A stretch of DNA of 64,000 nucleotides from positions 4,526,001 through 4,590,000 of the forward strand of contig JASFXZ010000008.1 in assembly GCA_032209605.1 (NCBI GenBank), written 5' to 3'. This document shows, piece by piece, positions 35,701 through 44,600 of this stretch (position 1 is its first letter; each line of letters starts with the position of its first letter). The notes under the pieces were generated by a model that was not told where the DNA came from, made no database searches, and was given only the letters and a program-made list of their open reading frames with translations. The stretch comes from Mactromeris polynyma. Its lineage: Eukaryota > Mollusca > Bivalvia > Venerida > Mactridae. Made by a program: the position numbers and the translations under genes.

Positions 35701-38700
35701 ATTGCAAGCTCTCTTTATCTGGACATGTTCAGATTTTTTCAAATCCATCAAAAGTTCAATTACACCAAGATCCTGATTTCCGGTGATCAGAGCTTGATTG
35801 TCCTCATCAAAACTCAATGCCCATATGGCTTCCACACTTTCTGAAAAAAAAACAATTTTGTAATTTAACCATTACAACACTGATGCAATATACTTGGCAA
35901 AATGTAATATACATTATATTTGTAACAAGTTCTGATACTGAGCAAAGTTATACCAAGCTTGTAATGCATTTCTGAGTTTGTTGATGGTGCTGTTATGTTT
36001 GATCTTCTTGTCCTGATCATTACGGCCTTCTTTTCAGGGGTGTAGCTTAGCTGAAATTGATGTTTAAGCCTAGTTTTTAGGGGGATCCAGGTGCATGGTC
36101 CTAGCTAGATCATCAGAGATGCCTTTTGATGTATATTTCGTTCAGGTAAATATGCTTACAATAACATCAAGAACATGCATTAAATATCTTTAGAGTGCAG
36201 TGTTTGCCACTTCATTTTTTTTATTTTTCAAAATAAAGTGTAGGCTGCAGCCTACAAAACCTTTATGAATCTACACCCCTGCTTTGTGTGTCCCTTACAC
36301 ATGTATGTCCCCATTACATTATCTAGATCTGTCTTGTGATTCTGGTCTTCCCCAGCACCACAATATTTCACTTTTATCAATATTTCTCAATTAGCTTACA
36401 CTCATGAATATGAAGACTAAGCATCTATAGAAATCAAATGCTTACAGAAAAGATGTTGTAAGTAAAATAACTGATACTAGAACTGCTTCAGGAAAGTAAT
36501 CAATTGTGTCTATATATGAACACATTAGGTACAGTACAATCGATCATCAAAAATATCAATTAGAGCAAGATTTTATTTTTGCTTGAAAAAGATATATAAT
36601 AAGCAAATATAAAAATTGATAGAAATAAATTTACGAACCATGTTGTTCCTCTATATTGCCATCCCTTCCCAAATTAACCAATAACTCCAAAGCTCCAAGA
36701 TCGACCAGTAGTTTCTTGTTTGCATCATTTCTAGCCAAGTTTCTAATTGCTGAAACATCAGTAAAATATCATTTTTTGAGTTTTATAAAAAAAATCAAAA
36801 GTTCCAGTAATATATGGTGGTCAGTTGACATAACCAGTTCTTTCTGGAAACAATTATCAATCAGTACTTACTTGCTCTTCTTCAAGCAGCTGACAACTTC
36901 TCCACATGAATCCGAGGTGAGGGACAAATGACAGCAGCCAGACCCGGTGCTCTACCGACCCGGTGCTCTACCGACCCGGTGCTCTACCCATCCGGTGCTC
37001 TACCGACATGGTGCTCTACCCACCCGGTGCTCTACCCACCCGGTGCTCTACCGACCCGGTGCTCTACCGACCCGGTGCTCTACCGACCCGGTGCTCTACC
37101 GACCCGGTGCTCTACCCACCCGGTGCTCTACCCACCCGGTGCTCTACCCACCCGGTGCTCTACCCACCCGGTGCTCTACCCACCCGGTGCTCTACCCACC
37201 CGGTCCTCTACCCACCCGGTGCTCTACCCACTCGGTGCTCTACCCACTCGGTGCTCTACCCACTCGGTGCTCTACCCACTCGGTGCTCTACCCACTCAGT
37301 GCTCTACCCACTCAGTGCTCTACCCACTCAGTGCTCTACCAACTGAGCTAACCAGGCTTAGGCTCAAATATCGCCATTATTTTGTAAAAACAACAATGGA
37401 GCTGGTAATTATTCCATCAAGATGAAAGTATGCCGTCTTTTAAATTCAAAATTTTAAAGTTTATTAGCCAATCTCACTACCTTATCAAAATTAGTGAAAA
37501 AGGACAATCATAATTTATTATCTTAAAGGTCAGACATTAAATGCTGCATGAAATAAATGTATGCACAGCCAACAAATATTATTCAGGGCTGCATCATGGG
37601 TCGGTGGGTAGTCTCATCCATACGTTGTAAGTTTGAGCCCTTCATTGAGCAGGGTTTGATCACGAACTTTACAATTCTTAAAATCGTCGTGAATACATGT
37701 ACATGTACTGGCTAATAACCCAGCAGTTATTGACAGTGATAACTATAAGTTGTATGTACATGTACTGGCAAATAACCCAGCAGTTATTGACAGTGATAAC
37801 TATAAGTTGTAAGAGCTTGTTTCACGATGGATGTAAAATAAATAAGTTCTAACTATACTATTAAAAAATAAACTGAACATTATTTCTACCAACTTACTGA
37901 AAGTGCATTCTTTACATGACCATCCCTGGTGTCGGCGATCTTTCTTTGTCTGTCCCTTTTTCAGCATGTCCAACAAATTCATGACAATGTACTTATTACC
38001 ATTAATAATCTCACACTCCTTCTCATTAATAATTCCTGAAATTTTAACAGATTGCAAAAACATAATTTAATAATTTATAGGGTTATTTTTTTCAATGGAG
38101 TTTAAAACTCATAATATTTGACCATTTTTAGTAGTACTGTATTTGGCTGTTTCTAGACCTGACCAGTTGTCCTGGAATTAACTAACAACCAGTACTAACA
38201 TGCTTTTCTGCAAGCAGCTGATAACTTCCCCCATGGATCAGCAGTAGAGGACAAATGACTGTAGCCAAATGTCAGGGACCTGCCCACCCTAAAAATCGAA
38301 CCTGGACCTACCGGGTGACAATCTAGCGCTTCAACCACAGAGCTAACATTGGTTTCCCTAAAGGGTCGTTATGCCACTGCACAGTACCAATATTAAAGCC
38401 ATAAAATTGTTCTACCCAAGCTTCAGGCAAAGATTTCAGCAAGTATTCAGTCATGCAAGATTTTTTGCCAGGACAAAAGGTAAATCAACAACCACTCCAG
38501 TGCAACCTCTCTTGAGCAAAAATCTGTCTTCAACAGTCTAATCAAATTTTCATTATGAAACTTTGATGCCAATTTAAAAACTCCCATTAACAGCAGCTGA
38601 AATTTGCATTTCCCACAGTGTAAATGCTCTAGATAGGTAGCACTGTATCTATATATATAAAACTGAACAGATTATGCACTGTGTACAAAATGAATTTAAC

Positions 38701-40091
38701 ACCTGTACCGTTCTATTCTTACCTGACAGAGAGGCAAGAGCAGATATTGATATCACCTCTGTCTGTGACTGAAGTAATGGCTGTAACGTTTCTATCATAC
38801 CAACATCACGTAGAGCATTCACGTTGAATTCTACCATTGACATATTATGTATGATTGACATGCACCATTTCATTACATTGTGTTCTGTGGTCTGCAAGTG
38901 ACAATAGTTAGAATTTAATTCAAGCTTATTTACTGTAAATCTGGTGTTATAAGAGAGTTTATTTTTGCTGATATTCGTATGTGGATAAGCTAACAAATTC
39001 ATAATGCAAGCAATTTTTTACTGACACAGTGTAAAGAAACATGCAAATTGACTTGTGTCGCTTATTGAAGACCAGGCTATTAATTCCAAGACAAGACTTT
39101 AATTAATTCACTGAATAATAATTCAGCCAAGTCACTATCAGTATTTTATAACGATTGTCAAACTAGTTTTACAGCATACACTTTATATCCTTCTCAATGA
39201 CTTCTTCCAGTACTTAAGCCAGAGTTCTATCATTCCAGATAGTAATTCAACAGCTACAGTAAAAAACAATTAAAATTCAATTACCTTCAATTTCGGCTCA
39301 ACTTTCTCTAAATGCCTGTCGGTGTAATCAACAACTATAGTTTTCATCATCTGTAATAGATTAGATCTATTTGCTATCTCAATAGCAAAGGTAGCTGAGG
39401 CATCACTGAAGTTCAACAGTATCAACAAACTATGTGAAAGTGGCAGATATTTTACGGACTGTTTTTTTAAATCACCATCAAACCAGCCACTTTTATATGT
39501 CCATTCAACAATTTCACACACCAAGTCTATGAATTTAGTTTCAACAATCAAGCCAGCTACTTCCTTCCTATAGGATGTTATTTCTGTCTGTGTTGTCCTC
39601 TTTAAAGAAAAATAACTTTGACTTAATTTTAAAACAGCATTCCTTATTTTAACCACAAACTCACCGTCTTCATTCTTATAAGGATCACATGATAATGCCT
39701 TTTCACACCTTTCCCTCAAATTTTCGAACATTTCTGTCTTAAAGTTTGCAAGTTCTTCATCAGTGAATGGTGCTGCCTTCACAGTTTTCTCCACTTCCTT
39801 GGTTTCTTTCTCTTCCATGTCTTTACCAGACTGTTTAGCATCATCTTCCTTCTCTGCATCTTTATATTTATCTTCATCGTCAATGCTTTCTTCTATTATC
39901 TCAGGAACCTTTAAACTTTGTGCCTCACAAACTCTTTCATCAACATCTTTGTCATCTTTTATAATTGATTCCACTAGTTCATGAGGGAAATGTGCACTGC
40001 TAGCATACATGTTGTTTTCCTTGATGTCTTTTATCTTATCTGAAGAATCAGAAAGTTTTATTTGGGCTTGAGATGAACATCCAGACCCCAT
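26572..40091 (-). CDS. ARM-TIR-SAM protein, 766 residues, 10 coding exons
   Basis: Exons (minus strand): 40091-39285, 38891-38723, 38035-37898, 36749-36639, 35840-35637, 33936-33758, 32188-32062, 28343-28111, 27835-27672 and 26740-26572. They sum to 2301 nt, all borders are GT/AG and all phases agree, which strongly supports the model. The protein starts MGSGCSSQ, a likely N-myristoylation site (Gly2) with a nearby Cys5 for palmitoylation. An acidic region (about 15-130) follows, then ARM-like helical repeats (about 150-475), a basic linker PSKKKR, a TIR domain (508-640) and a SAM-like domain (690-766). The TIR has HIMISYQW, VWMDIDQMGG and CRAEAEYAYQ; Glu579 sits where the NADase glutamate of SARM1-type TIRs is expected. 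By family, it could be a membrane-tethered NAD-cleaving or scaffolding protein in immunity or cell death; function is inferred. I do not know an established gene symbol. Confidence 0.9.
26925..27105. repeat. Imperfect GGATAAAGGGAGAGAACT minisatellite
   Basis: About seven diverged copies of a 25-30 base purine-rich unit (AGAAGGGATAAAGGGAGAG) in intron 9 of the TIR gene. Confidence 0.8.
27295..27460 (-). repeat. Dispersed repeat in intron 9, inverted copy of 20955-21135
   Basis: Matches the reverse complement of 20955-21135 over about 150 bases; see that entry for shared blocks. Confidence 0.6.
27672..27835 (-). CDS. ARM-TIR-SAM gene exon 9 (SAM start)
   Basis: Residues 657-711. A Ser/Thr/Pro linker, then IRRWTSTDVSEWIKKNNLSG, the first half of a SAM-like domain. 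Donor CAGG|GTTTGT was chosen over the stronger-looking internal TCA|GTGAGT because only it restores the phase and the domain. Confidence 0.87.
28111..28343 (-). CDS. ARM-TIR-SAM gene exon 8 (TIR end)
   Basis: Residues 579-656. Begins with the candidate catalytic Glu579 (codon split across the junction), then AEYAYQTKKLIIPLKMEKGY and CPDGWLGFILGTKLFY, typical of TIR_2-like domains of invertebrates. The relic copy at 21.4-21.7 kb derives from this exon. Confidence 0.93.
29190..29470. repeat. Dispersed repeat, copy 2 (related to 9726-10170)
   Basis: Shares CGCATGTCATGC, TTGACTGTT, AAATACTTAAT(G/A)AACAATA and AGGGCAAACTTCATTG with the copy near 10 kb. Confidence 0.5.
29533..31987. repeat. 27-bp minisatellite with higher-order structure, ~91 copies
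   Basis: The unit is 27 bases (ACACAAGCCCTAATGTATGG followed by a 7-base variable part such as CAGGGTT). Being a multiple of three and free of stops, it yields long frames on both strands (nine-residue unit MYGRVTQAL on plus). A 513-bp block of 19 units is present twice in succession (variant ACGACACGGTAAAAC at about 30146 and 30659), and a partial third block begins near 31250. It lies in intron 7 of the TIR gene. Confidence 0.97.
32062..32188 (-). CDS. ARM-TIR-SAM gene exon 7 (TIR middle)
   Basis: Residues 537-579. VWMDIDQMGGSTLQAMAEAV and EGADIFLMCMSSKYKNSLPC, the box-2/BB-loop and following strands of the TIR fold. It lies about 75 bases from the 27-bp minisatellite on its downstream side. 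Confidence 0.93.
32260..32570. repeat. CAT/ATC-rich microsatellite region
   Basis: Interrupted (CAT/CAC)n with the recurring block CAGAATCTTCATCA, in intron 6 of the TIR gene. Confidence 0.9.
32806..33686. repeat. 38-bp minisatellite, ~23 copies
   Basis: Unit GACATTCTTCGTACGGTGAG plus GCATTGCTGTGTGAATGT. With a 38-base period every frame cycles over 114 bases, producing several long overlapping minus-strand frames (HSHSNASPYEEC) that are artefacts. It lies in intron 6 of the TIR gene, ending about 70 bases from exon 6. Confidence 0.97.
33758..33936 (-). CDS. ARM-TIR-SAM gene exon 6 (TIR start)
   Basis: Residues 477-536. A basic linker (PSKKKRATEEK) is followed by the TIR beta-A strand and box-1-like HIMISYQW and helix ADQAVLKDVRDNMKASGYK. 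The donor is AAG|GTTACA. The 38-bp minisatellite ends about 70 bases beyond this donor. Confidence 0.92.
34139..34321 (+). mobile_element. Pogo/mariner-type MITE, copy 1
   Basis: The left end CAGTCAGACCTCATTTGTTC and right end GAACGAGGTCTGACTTTAG are inverted repeats, flanked by TA. The interior (CTTCTATCCGAATACT, ATATCAGGTCC, AAATGGGCTAT) matches the copy at 51790-51957 in opposite orientation. It lies in intron 5 of the TIR gene. Confidence 0.8.
34463..35317. repeat. 50-bp minisatellite, 17 copies
   Basis: Unit AGACATACTGTAGTGGGATG, GGTTGGTGCTTCAAAGATAG, ATACATGTAG, with very few substitutions between copies, suggesting recent homogenisation. It lies in intron 5 of the TIR gene. Confidence 0.97.
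35395..35612 (-). repeat. SINE with tRNA-like head
   Basis: The reverse complement starts TGTGCTCAGTCAGTAGAGCA (A box) and carries GTAGGTTCAAACC (B box). The body block CAAACAACTAACAACTTTAC resembles CAAGCAGCTGACAACTTCTC at 36884 and CAAGCAGCTGATAACTTCCC at 38212. Confidence 0.7.
35637..35840 (-). CDS. ARM-TIR-SAM gene exon 5
   Basis: Residues 409-477. Encodes AIWALSFDEDNQALITGNQD, LGVIELLMDLKKSE and ACNGALWTLKDAL, two further ARM-type units. T9CAG acceptor and ATTG|GTAAAT donor. Confidence 0.9.
36639..36749 (-). CDS. ARM-TIR-SAM gene exon 4
   Basis: Residues 372-409. Encodes TIRNLARNDANKKLLVDLGA then LELLVNLG, a classic ARM repeat (asparagine-containing third helix followed by a new repeat). 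The donor CATG|GTTCGT is weak but keeps the phase. Confidence 0.88.
36815..37375 (-). repeat. SINE whose tRNA-like head is expanded into a minisatellite
   Basis: The body (CAGTACTTACTTGCTCTTCT, CAAGCAGCTGACAACTTCTC) matches the SINEs at 35.4 and 38.2 kb. The head begins, in reverse complement, GGTTAGCTCAGTTGGTAGAG at 37334-37353. Between head and body the A-box segment is repeated about 25 times. Confidence 0.75.
36943..37346. repeat. 16-bp minisatellite, ~25 copies
   Basis: Unit CCGGTGCTCTACC(C/G)AC. Variants change progressively: CCGAC copies on the left, CCCACCCGG in the middle, CACTCGG then CACTCAG on the right, next to the SINE tRNA head. It lies in intron 3 of the TIR gene. Overlapping plus-strand frames (LPTRCSTHPVLYPPGA) are artefacts. 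Confidence 0.97.
37690..37812. repeat. ~54-bp tandem duplication
   Basis: TACATGTACTGGC(T/A)AATAAC, then CCAGCAGTTATTGACAGTGA, occurs at about 37698 and 37752, just downstream of exon 3 of the TIR gene. Confidence 0.85.
37898..38035 (-). CDS. ARM-TIR-SAM gene exon 3
   Basis: Residues 326-372. TTTCAG|GAATT acceptor and TTTCA|GTAAGT donor. Encodes YIVMNLLDMLKKGQTKKDRR and a short SCKEC cysteine pair. Confidence 0.9.
38148..38355 (-). repeat. SINE with tRNA-like head
   Basis: The reverse complement reads TGTTAGCTCTGTGGTTGAAG (A box), then CCAGGTTCGATTTTTAGG (B box). The body block CAAGCAGCTGATAACTTCCC is shared with the SINEs at 35.4 and 36.9 kb. It lies in intron 2 of the TIR gene. Confidence 0.7.
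38723..38891 (-). CDS. ARM-TIR-SAM gene exon 2
   Basis: Residues 270-326. CTTGCAG|ACC acceptor and CTGTCAG|GTAAG donor. Encodes WCMSIIHNMSMVEFNVNALR and ETLQPLLQSQTEVISISALA, an armadillo-like helix pattern. Confidence 0.9.
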
Positions 40092-40126
40092 GTAAGTATC
40101 TTGTAAATCAGGAATGGACGGAATAC
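39285..40126 (-). CDS. ARM-TIR-SAM gene exon 1 (first coding exon)
   Basis: The acceptor is at 40127 (TTTTCAG|GTATTCC) and the first ATG of the coding frame is at 40091, so 35 bases are 5' UTR. It encodes residues 1-269: MGSGCSSQ, an acidic Lys/Glu/Asp-rich segment (about 60-130, with KDAEKEDDAK), then a helical region leading into the ARM part (LSHSLLILLNFSDASATFAI). The frame is open upstream of the ATG into the intron, but that extension lacks the acylation motif. Confidence 0.9.
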
Positions 40127-40905
40127 CTGAAAATAACAACAAAATATATTCATTTCCCTTAAATATAATAGTTTTCATTACCCTGCAGTACCTATAGACC
40201 AGGGCTTACCCAATTATAATTATACAACTATAAATGTCATAGCCCCATGTTGTAACATGTGTACCTTAGTGCTATAAAGATGTGTTCTGTTCTGTTCACT
40301 TTTCATTAATTAAATTTCATAAACTTAAATCTTAAGTACAGGATTATATTTCTAAGTAATAAAGCCAAAATAAGATGTTCGAGTGTTGCCTTTATATCTA
40401 CCTGCTTACCAAAATGAAGCAGTCCAAAATATTGATACAGCCTCAATAGCTTAATTAGTATAGTGTCCACTTCAAATGATACAGGTAGCTCCCATACTAG
40501 GCATTTGGTATATATTTGGCAGTACAGTACCAGGAGATAATAAGTCAGGTAAGCATGTAAGTGCATACTTTGTTCGTCCTACAAGTAACTTTGTAGCTCA
40601 CGTTAGTAATGTTGATCGCATGCAACATCAAATAAAGTTTCTTAATATAGTTATCTGCATAACCGCTGTCAATTGAAAGAATCTACAGAGTGCCAGAAAC
40701 CTGCCATGACATCCATTGGTTAATTACAAAATTCCAAGTAAATACATACATACATGTACATACATACATAACGTACAGTATATATAAAGTCCCTTGAATT
40801 GTCAGGAATTCTGCTATGAATTATATGTTATAACGAGTTAGTGTGAAGAAAAACTATATTTTAAATCAATTTGAATGATCGAAGTTCTAAATATGCAGAA
40901 CTCAC

Positions 40906-40965
40906 CTAATGTCACATCAACTCTGAAGAGCTACCGAGCTTAATTGGATCACAGCAACAATGTAA
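40906..40965 (-). other. Putative 5' UTR exon end of the TIR gene
   Basis: A good donor, ATTAG|GTGAGTTC, lies at 40905/40906, about 780 bases upstream of the first coding acceptor, with no ATG-led frame of the gene in it. The left limit of the exon is guessed. An ATG immediately followed by TGA precedes the donor. Confidence 0.35.
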
Positions 40966-40967
40966 AC

Positions 40968-41060
40968 AAACACTCGGAACACCTCGGCGATATAAATATA
41001 AGTATGTATTCCGAGCTCTGCCGGATACCGCCGAGTAGTTACGATTGATACAAACTTCCG
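40968..41060 (+). repeat. Dispersed GC-rich element, copy 2, upstream of the TIR gene
   Basis: Shares CTCGGAACACCTCGG, GCTCTGCCGGATACCGCCGA and GTAGTTACGATTGAT with 20478-20600. It sits where the promoter of the TIR gene would be. Confidence 0.55.
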
Positions 41061-41362
41061 CATCGGATCAGGAAAAATCCGTACTATCCGTCACTGATTT
41101 TAGCACACTCCGACGCAGTGTTCTCCCTTTACAGAAAACAACATGAGACTTCTGACATCGCAAACGTTTTTTTACAGTACATGTATTCAGTAATTTCGTT
41201 ATATATTTTGATTTTACGCATGGAAGTGATAACTGAAAAAGGTAAAGTTGTCATAGTGAAGTTTCCCTGGGTATTGCCATGGCAGCTATATAGTCCAAAT
41301 TCACTTTCATAAATCCTTAGACACAGGTACTGTATATTACCAAAAATTTGGACATCTGCAAA

Positions 41363-41665
41363 TGTCATTCCATTGTTCAAGAAAGGAAATAAAGAAGATC
41401 CTGCAAACTACAGACCGATATCGCTGACATGTATCCTTTGCAAAGTATTAGAACATATTGTAGCATCTAACATAACTGCTCACTTTAATAAAAATATATA
41501 ACATTCTTTATGACTTAAACATGGCTTCAGAGAAAAAATGATCATGTGAGACACAACTTTTACAACTTTAATGTTATGGAACAACCTTCCTTTCACAACA
41601 GATAAACTAAATCTAGAGGGGTTCAAGCAATCGTTGTGCTACCCCCCCCCCCCAAAACCTTTGAA
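41363..41665 (+). mobile_element. Internally deleted LINE fragment
   Basis: Translation from 41363 gives VIPLFKKGNKEDPANYRPIS then LTCILCKVLEHIVASNITAH, an RT block. After stops and a junction near 41560 it gives LWNNLPFTTDKLNLEGFKQS-like sequence, typical of an ORF2 C-terminus. A run of about 12 C follows at 41642. Confidence 0.75.
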
Positions 41666-41669
41666 CGAG

Positions 41670-44600
41670 TTGTAAAATGTGTTTATTTGTTTTTACTTTT
41701 AAAGTTCACTCTTTGTTAACACTTTCATATTTTTATCCTCTACTATCCCACGGTCTTCCTTCATCTTTTTCTTTGCACTGACGCGCACCTGTCGATAATA
41801 CCCGTAAGGGGAGTCAAGACAGTATGATTAGATAGAATAGATACCTGTAAATGTGTAGTGATTTAAGGTCATTTAAACGACGTGCAGAATCTGCGTATAT
41901 TTTAAAATGCGTCATATCGTTACTTGGCATCTTGTTACTCAGATTCGCCACGCTATATTTAATACGTATCAGTACAATCCTCGATGAATGAACAAAACAC
42001 TGCATTCTGTAAATGCTACACTTTTAATAACATGAAATAAAACCGATTAGCTAGATAGTCAAAATTTCCTTCGACGCGAAAGGCTATACACTGCGTACAC
42101 ATTTTATTGGTTTAACACTGGAAAATACCCATCTATTATAAACTCAGTAGTCACGTGATTGTGCCGACCAAGGGCATTTAGTATCAGGAACGAACGGTGA
42201 TTTTGTAAGGTCAAATATCAAAATATACTGAGGTAATACGGCAGCGTGTGAATGTAACAGTAGTGGAATCAAAGCGCTGTGTAGAGCGATATTTCTACCA
42301 AGAAATTTGACTTGTATATTTGAATCAAGACTATTAAAATGTATTTGTCCCTCGTTTTTAACTTGTACATGTACCTAGACTTTGCACTTATTTGTGAGCT
42401 ATTAGAATCTTCTTAATCAGCAGGAAACCTCAAATATTTGAAGGATACAATGTAAACATTATGTTACGTGTGGTATCAGAGAAAAATAATGCATTGTTGT
42501 AAAGGCCAGGCTAACTTGACAAGCTATTACAAAATAGTGACACTTTGAATGGACTGCCTCAACCTGCATCAATCCAGGTGTGATGTCTTTCTAATGTGTT
42601 CCAAATGATGTGATGACTCAATCAAGTTAGTTTTCTCGTTTGTGTCCATTGAATGGTTTATTGATTTTCTACCAGATTACACCAGGCCCCGATATCTTGA
42701 AAATACTTACGCTTTTAATCACATTTAAGTGATGTACATTTGTACTTTATTTCAATTTAACTTCACCAAAAATGTCTTCCTTACTAGTTTGCTTAGTGCA
42801 GTTGGTGTGTCAAATAATAAACGTGGGGGTAAGAGAAGCACATTATGTTGTGTTATGAGTACACACGTTTGTGAACTGTGATATTTTACCAGTGAGCAGC
42901 TGAGCACAGGAACACACATAAGCATATCAGTACTGTTACGAATTTTCTTAAATATTTACCAACAGGTACTTGAAACAAACTATTTTAATGTTCTATAAGG
43001 CCTCTTTACTTTAATAAGAATGTGCATTTACCTAGTATTTTCAGTTCTCAACAGTAGTTCAGTAAAAACTATGATAGGCATGGTATTACATGTACATCTA
43101 CAGTATTTTGCAACTTTTAAAACTATTCTTGATCTTGACTGTCATTTTGACCGACAGGGGCCTTAACATTTTAAACACAAAACTCAGACTTTGACTATAA
43201 CTTTGCTGAAGTTATATATACATGTACTAGCCGTTTGTCTTCATTACAACTACATGAACCAAATTTTGTCGGAATAATTGTTGTTACCCATGGTACACTT
43301 TTGTCAATTTTTATTAAAATCCATAACGTTACAACAATGTAGGAGTAAAAAGAATAATTAACATTTTAAAGTCCAGTACAAGTTTCAGTTTGAAAATGTT
43401 AATGAATAAGGGCCTAGGATAAGGGCCTAGGATAAGGGCCTAGAACAAGGGCAAGAGTTTTGTTCTGAATGTTAAGAAATAATAAATGATACAAATTTAA
43501 GTGTGTCAGTTCCATGCATGTTTTGACACACAGAAAAAACACAGGAACAAGAAAACAAGACTGGATTAGAAAATCATTGATTTATAATATTTTATACAAA
43601 ATATACAGGTTCATTGTGACAGAAAATGAGGATATAATGTACATGAAATGTTAAGATCAACTTTAGAATTATTCATCTCATTCAAAGTTTACAAATAACA
43701 ACACAATTTTATTTCTACAAGACTAAAATCCAGTAAAATTTCATAGAATAAGAATTCACCAATGTCAATCAATGACAAAATGTGTGGTAAATATTACGTT
43801 TCTTGATACTTTTCTCCTTTTATGAAAATTTAATTTAATCAAATAGAAGCATAAAAACATACAAGAATTTAGCAAAGTATTTCATTATCTTAACATGCAA
43901 ATGGGAATAAAAAAACATAGAAATTTAGTATTTACAACAATGATTATTATGAGGATAAAAAACATTTCATGATAAATATTGGAAATAAAAAACCCAACAT
44001 GACTAGCATCTTCTGTATGCAATTAAGGAAATGTGGTAACATAGTTAAGACATTAAAACAACATACAGAAAAACAAGTGCACAACAGAAATACGAGATTC
44101 CCAGACTTTGGTTCAAGACTCAAGTAACTCATTACAACAGTTTTTCACCAAACCCGCAATCTTTCACAATGTATTGATCTTTGTTACCCTATGTGTAAAA
44201 GCCGAATATTGTAAGTGTACTTATATTAGCGGGGTATTAAATACAGCACTTGTAGCACTAAATTGTGTCCACCAACGCGCAATAATTGGTATGAAAAAAT
44301 AATTGTTTTGATTCTCCAACTTTTGCAAATGAATGCCACAAAATCTTTTATGAAGTTTACAACAATTATTAATACATGATTATGTTCTTGTGTAATTTAG
44401 CAGCGCTAAATAAAGAACTCTTATACAGAAAACAATCAAGCTATCCTGAACCGAACATACACTTTGAAGTTCAACAGCTAACTGTATGCCCTATATCTAC
44501 TAAGATTCTACATTGTGAACATTTTTTTTGCTTCTCTGATTGCTACATGGTCTTTTCAAACCACCCACATTTACAGAATAGCTTCTCTGATCACTACATG

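Noticed and set aside
36928..37425. Three plus-strand Pro/Cys-rich frames (LPTRCSTHPVLYPPGA)
   Set aside because: Produced by the 16-bp array in an intron of the opposite strand.
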